Position numbers and translations under genes: made by a program | The notes under the pieces: model-generated | The model's input: only the letters and a program-made list of their open reading frames with translations | Told to the model about the DNA's origin: nothing | The model's database searches: none | In this document: positions 14,852 to 22,898 of the stretch, one piece after another | Numbering within the stretch: the first letter of the stretch is position 1 | Layout of the letters: every line of letters starts with the position of its first letter | Source of the DNA: Streptomyces griseoviridis | GTDB lineage: Bacteria; Actinomycetota; Actinomycetes; Streptomycetales; Streptomycetaceae | Direction: 5' to 3' | Length of the DNA stretch: 64,000 bases | Assembly: GCF_005222485.1 (NCBI RefSeq) | Contig: NZ_CP029078.1 | Location: 4,275,501 to 4,339,500, forward strand

Positions 14852-15979
14852 ATGACCCCTCACGTCACGATCATCGGCGCCGGACTCGGCGGCCTCACCC
14901 TCGCCCGGGTGCTGCACCTGCACGGCATCTCCGCCACCGTCCACGAGGCGGAGTCCTCGCCGACGGCGCGGACGCAGGGCGGGATGCTCGACATCCACGA
15001 CTACAACGGCCAACTCGCGGTGCGCGCGGCCGACTTGATGGACGAGTTCCGCGCCCTCGTGCTGCCGGGACGGCAGGCGATGCGGGTGCTCGACAAGGAC
15101 GGCACCGTCCTGGTCGACCAGCCCGACGACGGCACCGGCGGCCGGCCCGAGGTGCAGCGCGGCGACCTCCGGCGGATGCTGCTCGACTCGCTCCCGGACG
15201 GCACCGTCGTCTGGGACCACAAGGTCAGCGGCGTCCGTTCGCTCGGCGACGGACGGCACGAGGTGACGTTCGCGGACGGCACCGCCGTCGTCACGGAGCT
15301 GCTGGTCGGCGCGGACGGCGCCTGGTCGCGGGTGCGGCCCCTGCTGTCCGCGGCGACCCCCGAGTACGTCGGCCAGGCGTTCGTCGAGACGTATCTCTTC
15401 GACGGTGACACCCGGCATCCGGTCGCCGCGAAGACGGTCGGCGGCGGCAACATGTTCGCGTTCGGCTCGGGCGGTCAGTGGATCGGGGCGCACCGGGAGA
15501 GCGGCTCGACGCTGCACGCCTACGTGACGCTGATCAGGTCCCAGGAGTGGTTCGCGGACGTCGATTTCGCCGACGCGGAGGCGGCCGTCGCACGGATAGC
15601 ACAGGAGTTCGAGAACTGGGCTCCCGAGCTGACCTGCCTGATCACCGAGAGCGACATCCCGCCCATCCTGCGCCCCCACTTCACGCTCCCGCACGAGCAC
15701 CGCTGGGACCGGGTGCCCGGGGTGACCCTGGTCGGCGACGCCGCCCACCTCACCGCCCCGAACGGCGAGGGTGCCAATCTCGCCATGCTCGACGGCGCCG
15801 AACTCGGCGAAGCCCTCGCCGCCCACCCCGACGACGTCGAGGCGGCGCTCGCCGCGTACGAGCGGGCCATGTTCCCGCGCAGCGCCGCGGCCGCCGTCGA
15901 GGGAGGGGCCCTGGACGACCCGACCGCCGCGGACGTCGTCCACTTCTTCGCCCGCGACCGGCAGGCGGACGTGTCCTGA
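14852..15979 (+). CDS. FAD-dependent monooxygenase (TetX-like class A flavoprotein)
   Basis: A 375-residue flavoprotein. The FAD dinucleotide motif is VTIIGAGLGGLTLARVLHLHG, the DG motif is LLVGADGAWSRVRP, and the GD motif GVTLVGDAAHLTAPNGEGAN binds the FAD ribityl chain. Residues 40-60 (TQGGMLDIHDYNGQ) and 280-295 resemble TetX and related aromatic hydroxylases. NAD(P)H and O2 would be used to hydroxylate a small organic substrate that I cannot name. The start ATG is 14 bases after GGGAG. Likely a stand-alone accessory or detoxification gene. Confidence 0.87.
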   Translation: MTPHVTIIGAGLGGLTLARVLHLHGISATVHEAESSPTARTQGGMLDIHDYNGQLAVRAADLMDEFRALVLPGRQAMRVLDKDGTVLVDQPDDGTGGRPEVQRGDLRRMLLDSLPDGTVVWDHKVSGVRSLGDGRHEVTFADGTAVVTELLVGADGAWSRVRPLLSAATPEYVGQAFVETYLFDGDTRHPVAAKTVGGGNMFAFGSGGQWIGAHRESGSTLHAYVTLIRSQEWFADVDFADAEAAVARIAQEFENWAPELTCLITESDIPPILRPHFTLPHEHRWDRVPGVTLVGDAAHLTAPNGEGANLAMLDGAELGEALAAHPDDVEAALAAYERAMFPRSAAAAVEGGALDDPTAADVVHFFARDRQADVS

Positions 15980-16028
15980 AATCGGGCTCACCGCCCCCGG
16001 GCGCCCGGCGCGGGGGCGATCATGCGGC

Positions 16029-16892
16029 ATGCACTCCGCTGACTGGCATCTGACCGACGACGTCGACGACTTCCTCGCCCGAGCCGGGGACTTCCTGCGC
16101 TCGCGCCGCACCGTGCACACCACCTGGCTGACCCTGACCGAGAAGCTGCGCACCCTCGGAGTGGCCGCGCACGGCGCCGGCGTCCCCGTACTGGGGCGGC
16201 TGGAGCGAGGGGGTGAGGTCGAGGCCGCCTTCTTCAGCTTCCCGCGCAGCCGCCGGCTGACCGTCACCGCGCTCACCTCCGCGCAGGCCGACGAGCTGGC
16301 AGCCCAGCTGATCTCCCGCGGCCACCGCCTCACCGGCGTCACCGGCGAGCAGGACACCGCCGCCGCCTTCGCGGACGCCTGGCAGCGGCGCACGGGTGCG
16401 ACGTCGACGGTCCGCGTCCGGATCAGGCTGCGCCGCCTGGGCACCCTCACCCCGCCCGACCCGTTCCCTGACGGCGGCGCCAGGAGCGTGGGCGAGGACG
16501 ACCACGAGCACCTGATGAGCTGGTGCCGGGCGTTCGCGGCGGACGTCGGGGAGGAGGTCACCATCGACGCCGGCTCCTGGGCCGGCACCCGCTTCGCCGA
16601 GAAGCGCTACACCTACTGGCAGAGCCCGGACGGCACGCCCGTCTCGATGGCGGGCGCCAACCCGATGGTCGCGGGGCAGGTCCGGATCGACCCCGTCTAC
16701 ACCCCGTCCCAGCTGCGCGGACGCGGCTACGCCGGTGCCGTCACGGCGGCGGTGAGCCGGGCCGCGCTGGCCGCGGGCGCCACCGAGCTTGTCCTGTTCA
16801 CGAACGCGGCCAACCCCACGAGCAACGCCCTCTACGAGCGCCTCGGGTACGGCCTGGTCACCACCTTCGACGTGTACGACTTCACCGGCTGA
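16029..16892 (+). CDS. GNAT-family acetyltransferase
   Basis: A 287-residue protein. The C-terminal GNAT domain is clear: AGQVRIDPVYTPSQLRGRGY contains the acetyl-CoA loop Q/RxxGxG/A, followed by AVSRAALAAGATELVLFTNA and NPTSNALYERLGYGLVTTFD. The N-terminal ~130 residues (WHLTDDVDDFLARAGDFLRS, VLGRLERGGEVEAAFFSF) look like a degenerate second acetyltransferase half, as in other two-domain actinobacterial GNATs. Acceptor substrate unknown. Confidence 0.85.
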   Translation: MHSADWHLTDDVDDFLARAGDFLRSRRTVHTTWLTLTEKLRTLGVAAHGAGVPVLGRLERGGEVEAAFFSFPRSRRLTVTALTSAQADELAAQLISRGHRLTGVTGEQDTAAAFADAWQRRTGATSTVRVRIRLRRLGTLTPPDPFPDGGARSVGEDDHEHLMSWCRAFAADVGEEVTIDAGSWAGTRFAEKRYTYWQSPDGTPVSMAGANPMVAGQVRIDPVYTPSQLRGRGYAGAVTAAVSRAALAAGATELVLFTNAANPTSNALYERLGYGLVTTFDVYDFTG

Positions 16893-16908
16893 GGCCCGCC
16901 CCCGCCCG

Positions 16909-17181
16909 TCAGGGGCAGGAGCCGCCGCCGGGGCGGGGGGACGTGCCGGGGCGGGTGTTCAGGGACCACATGTGCGTGCACCGGGGGCACTGGAGGTGGA
17001 CGACCGGTCCGTCGTTGGAGATCAGGTAGCGCCAGTGGTCGTCGCAGTTGCGGCGGTCGGCGCAGGTCGCGCAGTGCCGGGCGTCGTCGCAGACGGGGCA
17101 CGCCACCCAGGCGCGGCGGGAGGGGTCGGCCTGCGGGTCAGTGGGAAGGCGCACGGCCCGGCCCCTCCCCCGGCAGGACAC
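16909..17181 (-). CDS. Cysteine-rich zinc-ribbon protein
   Basis: A 90-residue frame whose core has CPVCDDARHCATCADRRNC and LQCPRCTHMWSLNTR, i.e. several CxxC-type ligand pairs typical of treble-clef or rubredoxin-like zinc knuckles. The GTG at 17181 lies inside the end of the upstream gene (coupled translation); a GTG at 17106 just before the first CPVC is an alternative start. The Arg/Pro-rich N-terminus may therefore not be real. Function unknown. Confidence 0.55.
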   Translation of the reverse strand: MSCRGRGRAVRLPTDPQADPSRRAWVACPVCDDARHCATCADRRNCDDHWRYLISNDGPVVHLQCPRCTHMWSLNTRPGTSPRPGGGSCP

Positions 17182-17389
17182 CGGCGGCCACGAGCATGTC
17201 GTAGGTGCGCTGCTGCTCGGCGTCGAGACCGGAGTAGAGGAGGGCGTACGCCTCGTCCTCGCCCTGGAGCGCGGCCACCGGGTCCCAGTCGGGTCCGAGC
17301 GCGGCCATGACCTCGGTCCTCCGCCTGGCCTCGTCGAAGGTCAGGTCGAGGGTGAAGGGTATGAGGGCGTCGGCGTTGTCCTGGTTCAT
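17138..17389 (-). CDS. Small conserved protein, possibly DUF6400
   Basis: An 83-residue protein beginning MNQDNADALIPFTLDLTFDE. It carries ARRRTEVMAALGPDWDPVAA, YALLYSGLDAEQQRTYDMLV and AAGVLPGEG, which I associate from memory with the Streptomyces DUF6400 family. All-helical and acidic. Overlaps the zinc-ribbon gene downstream. Role unknown. The start is the ATG at 17389; the long upstream extension is repeat-derived Arg/Pro-rich sequence. Confidence 0.65.
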   Translation of the reverse strand: MNQDNADALIPFTLDLTFDEARRRTEVMAALGPDWDPVAALQGEDEAYALLYSGLDAEQQRTYDMLVAAGVLPGEGPGRAPSH

Positions 17390-17525
17390 GGCGAGACTTC
17401 CGATGTGCTGGCAGAACACCACCATCTGTACCAGCGCCCGCGACGGCGGGGAAGGGTGACCTGAGTCGCCCCGGCACCGCCCCGGGCGGGCCGCCGCGCG
17501 CCCGGCCGCGGGACCGTCTCCGGAT

Positions 17526-17735
17526 CGGCGGCCAGGGGTGGGCCGTTGCCCGCACCGGGTCCCGGCCGGGGCCGACAGCCTCGGCGCGGCACTGTGACGC
17601 ACCTCATGACCGGGGGTGGGCCGTGGCCCGCACCGCACCGCGCTCCAGGCCGAGGTCCACAGCCTGGTGCGGCCCGGCCCGGCACGGCACGGCCCGGCAC
17701 GGCACGGCACGGCACTGTGACGCACGTCCTGACCG
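17526..17735. repeat. Imperfect ~100-bp tandem duplication plus CGGCA repeats
   Basis: Two units share GGGTGGGCCGT(T/G)GCCCGCACC at the start, ACAGCCT in the middle and GGCACTGTGACGCAC near the end (17588 and 17711) followed by a TGACCGGGG. The second unit is expanded by GGCACGGCACGGCCC-type repeats. The stretch between 17390 and 17750 holds no supported gene. Confidence 0.65.
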
Positions 17736-17750
17736 GGGCGCCCTTCGCCG

Positions 17751-18473
17751 TCACGGCCGCCGGGCCACGAACACGAACTCGCGGCCCGGCCGGTCCGGCG
17801 CGTCCCTCACCTCGTCGAGGACGAAGCCCGTCGCGGCCAACTCCCCCTCCACCTCGTCGCGTTCACGGAACCGCAGCGTCGAGTCCGACGTCAGGACGGC
17901 GCCGTCGGAGGCGAACTCGTACGTCCAGCGGAACGTCACCAACGGCCCCCGCACCTCGGTCAGTTCGACCCAACTGCGGACCGCGCCGACGCCCGGCACC
18001 TCGGTCACGGTCTCGGAGTCGGCCCGGTTCCACCGCTCCCACGCGCGTCCCGCCGGGTCCCTGGTCTCGAAGACCAGGCGTCCGCCGGGGCGGAGCGCCG
18101 CGTGCGCGGCCCGCAACGTTCCGTGCCAGGCAACGGGATCGACGATGCCCTGGGCGACGTTCGCCGTCATGGTCGCAAGGTCGACCCGCAGGGGCGGCAG
18201 CGTCGTCGCGTCCCCGTCGCACCAGCGCACCCGCTCGCCACCCGGCTTGCCGCGCGCCACGTCGACGGACGCCCGCGCCGGATCGACGCCGACGACCTCG
18301 ACCCCGCGCCCGGCCAGCAGCAGCGCGAACACGCCCGTCCCGCACCCGATGTCCAGCACCCGGCGTGCCCCGAACTCCCGCGCCATCCCGAGGTAGGCGT
18401 CGAGGTCGGTGCGGTCGGGGTCGAGGGCGTCGTAGATCGCGGCGAGTCGAGGTTCGGCGAAACAGGCGTCCAT
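17751..18473 (-). CDS. SAM-dependent class I methyltransferase
   Basis: A 240-residue protein beginning MDACFAEPRLAAIYDALDPD. Motif I is RRVLDIGCGTGVFALLLAGR, the acidic residue ending strand 2 is in VVGVDPARASVDVARG, motif II is DLATMTANVAQGI and LRPGGRLVFETRDP follows. This is the methyltransf_25/11 fold. No substrate domain is visible beyond the C-terminal beta sheet (FRWTYEFASDGAVLTSDSTL). Monocistronic; converges on nothing notable. Confidence 0.87.
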   Translation of the reverse strand: MDACFAEPRLAAIYDALDPDRTDLDAYLGMAREFGARRVLDIGCGTGVFALLLAGRGVEVVGVDPARASVDVARGKPGGERVRWCDGDATTLPPLRVDLATMTANVAQGIVDPVAWHGTLRAAHAALRPGGRLVFETRDPAGRAWERWNRADSETVTEVPGVGAVRSWVELTEVRGPLVTFRWTYEFASDGAVLTSDSTLRFRERDEVEGELAATGFVLDEVRDAPDRPGREFVFVARRP

Positions 18474-18712
18474 GGGGCTCCCCTCACTCCGTCTCCGGGC
18501 GCGCCTCACCGTAGCCGAGTAGCCACAGTGGTCCGCAGTACTGGCCGCTCGCCCGCCCCCGAGAACCTGTGGCGGGCCAGGAGCCCGCCTCTCTTCTCTG
18601 CGCCCCTTTCATCCCCATGGGAACCAGCGACAGAGAAAGCAGACGCAGCAGCGCATGCCCGACGACACGCTCACAGGCGAGGAACGGGAGTTGATCCCCC
18701 TCCTCGCCCCCC

Positions 18713-20923
18713 TCACCCCCCCGGCACCGCTCCCCCCACCCCCGAAGGCTCGTCGAAGTCGGGGCCGGTGGTGGGGCGGGGGGTGAGGCCGAGGGAGCCG
18801 GTCGCGGCGATCAGGGTCATCGCGTAGGAGTCCACCGCGCGGCGGACGTTGGGGGCGTCGAGGCCCGCTCCGGTCACCAGGCGGTCGAGGTCGACGTACG
18901 CGGACCGCACCAGTTCGATCCAGCGGTAGACCCGCCAGTCCTCGCGCCAGCCGGTGGTGCTGGCCGCGGGCAACAGGCTCTCCCAGCGGCGGAACATGCG
19001 GTCGCGGATCTCCGGCAGGGTGGGGGTGAGGTGCATGTGGCGGACCAGTTCGTAGAGCGGATCGCCGACCACCGCCATCTCCCAGTCGATGATGGTCAGC
19101 GCCAGCCGGTCGCTGCGGCGCACCAGGTTCCACGGGTTGAGGTCGCCGTGCAGGAGGGCGGGTGTGCGGTGGCTGACCTCGTGCCGGGCGAGGATCTCCC
19201 GCAGCCGGTCGGCGCCCGGCAGGCCGAGGAGCCGGGCGGCCTGCTGCGACTCGTCGGGCAACTCGGCGACCATCAGCACCAGTTGCTCGCGCAGCCAGCG
19301 GTGGAAGCCGCCTTCGCCCGCCGCCGGGTCGACCTGTTCGTAGTCCACCCGGGTCATGGCGTGCAGCTGGTCGACGAGCCGGTCGGCCTCGTGCGGCAGC
19401 AGCCCGTGCACGGGGTGGCTCGGGGGCCGGTCGATGTCCCGGTGTCCGACGTAGGTGTGGATGGCGAAGGGGTCGCCCCGGTAGCTGCTGCCGAGGGCCA
19501 GCACCCGGGGGGCCGCCACCTCGGCGCCGGACCTCTCGATGGCGCGCAGCACCGCGTGTTCGCTGAGGAAGCTGGGCTCGCGCCGGACGAGTCCGGCGAC
19601 CTTGCGGCGCACGACGACCGGGTAGTCGACGCCCGGTACCCGTACGACGGTGTTGAGGTGGGCCGTTCCCTTGAACACCCGGTTGGCGGGGGCCGCCCCC
19701 TCCTCGAGCAGGGCGAGGCCGACCGAGGCCGCCGGGAAGTCGGGGTGTTCCGAGAGGCGTCGGTCGGCCCGCCACCGCAGGGCGCGCAGCACCCGCGGGC
19801 CGCCGCCGTCGGCCGGTTTCGGCCTGGCCGCCCGCCAGCGGTAGAGGATGCCCTCGATCTGGGCGGGTTCCGGCACGTCCCGCAGCCTCAGCGGCTGGGC
19901 GGCGGAGAGCAGCGCGTCGTGCACGGCGGCCGTCGCCCGGCGCAGGCCGTCCTCGTCGTCGGTGCCGGCCAGCGGGTGCGCGGCCCGCATCACGTCCGGA
20001 TAGACGGACTGGGCGCGTTCGAAGTCGACGTAGTGGCGCAGGTCCTTGGCGAGTCCGGCGACGGCGGCGGGGCGCACCGCCTCCATGGCGCGGGCCCACG
20101 CCTCGACGACGTCGTCCCGCTGGTGGGCCGGGTACCGCATGCGCACCAGGTGGGTGGCGAGGTCGTGCAGGGGGTCGCCGTAGCCGGCCAGTTCCCAGTC
20201 GACGCAGGCCAGTCCTGTGCCTTCGGGGTCGGGCAGGATCAGGTTGCCGCGGTGCAGGTCGGTGTGGAGGAGGCTGTAGGGGCGGCGGGTCATCGCGGGG
20301 ACCCGGTCGGCGAACCGGGCGAGGGCGTCGTCGGGCAGGCCGAGCGCGGCGAACAGGCCGCCGAACTCGGGGCGGCCCGGGAGCCGGATCTGCTGGTCGG
20401 CGAGGTGGGCCAGGGTCCGCAGGAAGCCCTGGCTGTCCCGGTTGTGGGGCCAGGACGGCGGCAGCGCCGGCAGGTTCTCGCGGCGGACCCGGGTCAGGAG
20501 GGCGAGCTGCCCGACCGCTTCGTCGACGCGCCGGGCGTCGACGGGGGTGTCGTCGGGGTGGACGGCGGAGAGCGGCACGCCCTCGACATGGCTGAGGACG
20601 AGGCAGCCGTCGTCCGCGAAGAGGCAGACGGGGGTGTTCGGCAGGTGCCCTTCGACGGCGCGCAGGACGCCCGCCTCGTCGGGCCAGGTCCTGATCACCA
20701 CGGGCAGCGCCTCGGGCCGCCGGGTCCGCACGGTCGCCGAGGTGCCCTCGGGCCGCCCCCACCGGCGGGCCGCCGTCGCCGTCAGCGGCAGCACGTGGTT
20801 GTGGTGGTGGTGGCCCGTGAGCGTACGCCCGCGCGCCCGCGCGGTGTCGATGAACTCCCTTACGGCGTCCGTGGGTCGGGCCCGTCCCCCGGGAAGCGGC
20901 GGAAGGGAAGGTGGTGCGCCCAC
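18713..20923 (-). CDS. Double-domain APH-type phosphotransferase
   Basis: A 736-residue protein with two tandem aminoglycoside-phosphotransferase/choline-kinase-like domains. Domain 1 has LLHTDLHRGNLILPD and VDWELAGYGDPLHDLATHLV; domain 2 has LLHGDLNPWNLVRR and IDWEMAVVGDPLYELVRHMH. Both therefore keep the HxDxxxxN catalytic loop and the metal-binding Asp. Start chosen at GTG 20923, six bases after GGAG. It lies downstream of devB-like gene on the same strand, 211 bases apart. Single-domain relatives phosphorylate antibiotics, sugars or amino alcohols; two active-looking copies in one chain are unusual. Substrate unknown. Confidence 0.85.
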   Translation of the reverse strand: MGAPPSLPPLPGGRARPTDAVREFIDTARARGRTLTGHHHHNHVLPLTATAARRWGRPEGTSATVRTRRPEALPVVIRTWPDEAGVLRAVEGHLPNTPVCLFADDGCLVLSHVEGVPLSAVHPDDTPVDARRVDEAVGQLALLTRVRRENLPALPPSWPHNRDSQGFLRTLAHLADQQIRLPGRPEFGGLFAALGLPDDALARFADRVPAMTRRPYSLLHTDLHRGNLILPDPEGTGLACVDWELAGYGDPLHDLATHLVRMRYPAHQRDDVVEAWARAMEAVRPAAVAGLAKDLRHYVDFERAQSVYPDVMRAAHPLAGTDDEDGLRRATAAVHDALLSAAQPLRLRDVPEPAQIEGILYRWRAARPKPADGGGPRVLRALRWRADRRLSEHPDFPAASVGLALLEEGAAPANRVFKGTAHLNTVVRVPGVDYPVVVRRKVAGLVRREPSFLSEHAVLRAIERSGAEVAAPRVLALGSSYRGDPFAIHTYVGHRDIDRPPSHPVHGLLPHEADRLVDQLHAMTRVDYEQVDPAAGEGGFHRWLREQLVLMVAELPDESQQAARLLGLPGADRLREILARHEVSHRTPALLHGDLNPWNLVRRSDRLALTIIDWEMAVVGDPLYELVRHMHLTPTLPEIRDRMFRRWESLLPAASTTGWREDWRVYRWIELVRSAYVDLDRLVTGAGLDAPNVRRAVDSYAMTLIAATGSLGLTPRPTTGPDFDEPSGVGGAVPGG

Positions 20924-21134
20924 GGGCTGCTCCGGATGCGTGATGAGAACGGTACGGCACACCGTAAACACGCGCGGAGGGTGTCTCTCGTCGAAACGGT
21001 GTCCGCCTCACCACAACGGGTGGTGCGCGGCGCGGGTCCGCGCGGTCGTGGCGGGTCGGCGTGTACACCGCCTCGTACGCGCGCGGCGGAGGTTCCGCTC
21101 AGCGCGTGCGCGCCCGCTTCCGGGGAGGGCCAGG

Positions 21135-21890
21135 CTACCCGTGCACCAGGCTGAGCAGCGGCTGAAGGGAGTCGACGACGATGTCGGCCCCGGCCCTGCG
21201 CAGCAGTTCGGCCTTCCGGTCGTTGCGCGCGAAGCCGAGGAACGGCACCCGCGCCTGCGCCGCGGCCTCGCAGTCGGACGGCGCGTCACCGATCATCAGG
21301 GCGTCCTCGGGGGCGGTGTCCAGCGCGCTCAACGCCTGGTTGAGGCAGTGCGGGTGGGGCTTGAGGCGGTGCAGGTCCTGGGTGCGGCCGTAGAGGTGCG
21401 GGTCGAAGCAGGACAGCAGGCCGCGGCCCTCCAGGTAGGCGCGGACCACGGTGGCGGAGTTGTTGGTCGCGACGGCGAGCCGGGCGCCGACCGCCGTCCA
21501 GGTGCGGATCAGCGGGTCGGCGTAGGCGGTCGGCCAGGCGGACGGCGCGGCGTTCAGCTCGTGCCGGGTGAGCCGTTCCTCCAGCTCGGTGACCAGGTCG
21601 CTGCCGGGGTGGCGCCGGTCGACGGCGCGCAGGACGACCTGCGGGTCGTAGGTCTCCCGCTCCTCGTCGGTGAGCAGGTCCCGCAGCCCCCGCCCCGCCA
21701 GCCAGCCGACCAGGTCGGCCGCCACGTCACGGGCGGGATGTCCGGCGAACAGCCGGCAGACGGGCCCGTCGAAGTCCCAGAGGACGACACGGGGGCGGGT
21801 GATCAGGTTCCTGAGTTCCTCGGTGTCGTACGCGATGTCGTACACGGTCTCTTTCGCCACCGGTTCGGTCTGCGCCGTATCAGAAGTCAC
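21135..21890 (-). CDS. devB: HAD-superfamily hydrolase, DevB-like
   Basis: A 251-residue HAD phosphatase: motif I VVLWDFDGPVCRLF (both Asp present), motif II VATNNSATV, conserved Lys in RLKPHPHCL and motif III DALMIGDAPSDCEAAAQARV. The GTG start shares its G with the TAG stop of the upstream GntR gene (TAGTG), so it is translated with it. This order, GntR regulator then hydrolase, matches the devA-devB operon described in S. coelicolor, where both genes are needed for normal aerial development. The name rests on synteny and family from memory. Substrate unknown. Confidence 0.75.
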   Translation of the reverse strand: MTSDTAQTEPVAKETVYDIAYDTEELRNLITRPRVVLWDFDGPVCRLFAGHPARDVAADLVGWLAGRGLRDLLTDEERETYDPQVVLRAVDRRHPGSDLVTELEERLTRHELNAAPSAWPTAYADPLIRTWTAVGARLAVATNNSATVVRAYLEGRGLLSCFDPHLYGRTQDLHRLKPHPHCLNQALSALDTAPEDALMIGDAPSDCEAAAQARVPFLGFARNDRKAELLRRAGADIVVDSLQPLLSLVHG

Positions 21891-22750
21891 TAGAAGAGTG
21901 TCAGGTCGGTGGTGATGGTTTCCCAGAGGGCGTCGAACCACTTCTGCGATTCGTCCACGAACGCGGCGTCGCGCCGGCCCGCCGTCCGGTCGAAGGAGAA
22001 CAGCAGCGACTCGGCGCCCAGCACGTCGTACATGTCGAGCGTCTGCCCGTCGTTGGTCTCCTCGCGCCGGGAGACCATGTAGTACGAGATCAGTGCCTCC
22101 GCGCCGTTGAGCAGGTACAGCTTGACCGGCGGGGTGAACGGCAGGGCCCGGAACGTGACGTCGACGTCGATGCCGTGGGACGAGCGCAGCGAGCGCAGGT
22201 TGTGCCGCATGACCTGGCCCTGGGCGTTGCGCTGGGCCAGCCAGCGCTGGTGGACCGGGTCGTCGTCGCCGTCGCCGCGCCCGTCGACGGGGACCGGGAA
22301 CGCCAGGTTGATCTCGCGTGACGGCAGCAGGATGCGGACGTCGATCGACTCGGGGCGCAGCTCGCCCGCGTGGATGCTGCGCAGCGGGTCGCCGAGGGCC
22401 AGCATCAGGGTCTCGGCGGTGAGGCAGGCGGCGTCCACCTTGACGTGCCGGGCCGAGAACGCCTCGGCGAGCCGGGGCGCGAGGCCGACCATCGTGGGCT
22501 GGGGGCCGTCCGGGGTGACCGAGGGCTGGGCGATGCGCGGCGGGCTGCCCTTGCTGACGTTGCTCAGCAGGCCGTCGTCCTGGAGGGCGCGCAGGGCCTG
22601 GCGGACGGTGCTGCGCTCGACCTCGAACTCGTCGGCGAGTTCGGCCTGGGTGGGCAGCCGGTCGCCCGCCTTGAGCGCACCGGCCCTGATGCGCTCCCGG
22701 AGGCTGTCGGCGATCTCCTGTGCGGAGTGCTTTCTGCCGTTCACTGCCAC
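21890..22750 (-). CDS. devA: GntR-family developmental regulator, DevA-like
   Basis: About 286 residues. N-terminal GntR winged helix: SAQEIADSLRERIRAGALKA, GDRLPTQAELADEFEVERST, VRQALRALQDDGLLSNVSKG. The ~210-residue effector domain (RHVKVDAACLTAETLMLALG, VDVRILLPSREINLAFPV, RALPFTPPVKLYLLNGAEAL, DESQKWFDALWETITTDL) is not one of the standard FadR/UTRA types. GTG 22750 follows AGGAG by six bases; a GTG at 22768 is an alternative and could be leaderless. It is 33 percent or more similar by eye to the adjacent paralogue. S. coelicolor DevA represses its own promoter; the conserved upstream block here may be the site. Confidence 0.75.
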   Translation of the reverse strand: MAVNGRKHSAQEIADSLRERIRAGALKAGDRLPTQAELADEFEVERSTVRQALRALQDDGLLSNVSKGSPPRIAQPSVTPDGPQPTMVGLAPRLAEAFSARHVKVDAACLTAETLMLALGDPLRSIHAGELRPESIDVRILLPSREINLAFPVPVDGRGDGDDDPVHQRWLAQRNAQGQVMRHNLRSLRSSHGIDVDVTFRALPFTPPVKLYLLNGAEALISYYMVSRREETNDGQTLDMYDVLGAESLLFSFDRTAGRRDAAFVDESQKWFDALWETITTDLTLF

Positions 22751-22774
22751 CACGTTCTCCTGGGTCACGACCAA

Positions 22775-22846
22775 ACGCTACAACTTCGATCCATCTGGGG
22801 CGAGTTGTTTGAAAGTTGTTTATGAGTACCGACCAAGTCGAGATTA
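22775..22846 (-). promoter_or_regulatory. Promoter block of devA-like gene, shared with its paralogue
   Basis: The stretch containing TACAACTTC, CCATCT, GGCGAGTT, TTAT and CCAAGTCGAGAT (plus-strand order) aligns without gaps over about 70 bases with 23814-23884 upstream of the second GntR gene. Within it ACAACT and AGTTGT form an inverted pair. Read on the minus strand, GTTGTAGCGTTTGGTC leads directly to the GTG at 22768. Confidence 0.6.
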
Positions 22847-22898
22847 CCCGGTCAGAGTTGGTCACCAAGCTGGTGAAGTCGGCGGCATCCGTGCTCCG

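Noticed and set aside
19031..21154. A 2.1-kb plus-strand open frame opposite the phosphotransferase gene
   Set aside because: Its Val/Gly/Gln/Arg-rich translation is the typical antisense shadow of a high-GC gene. The minus strand has two clear kinase domains.
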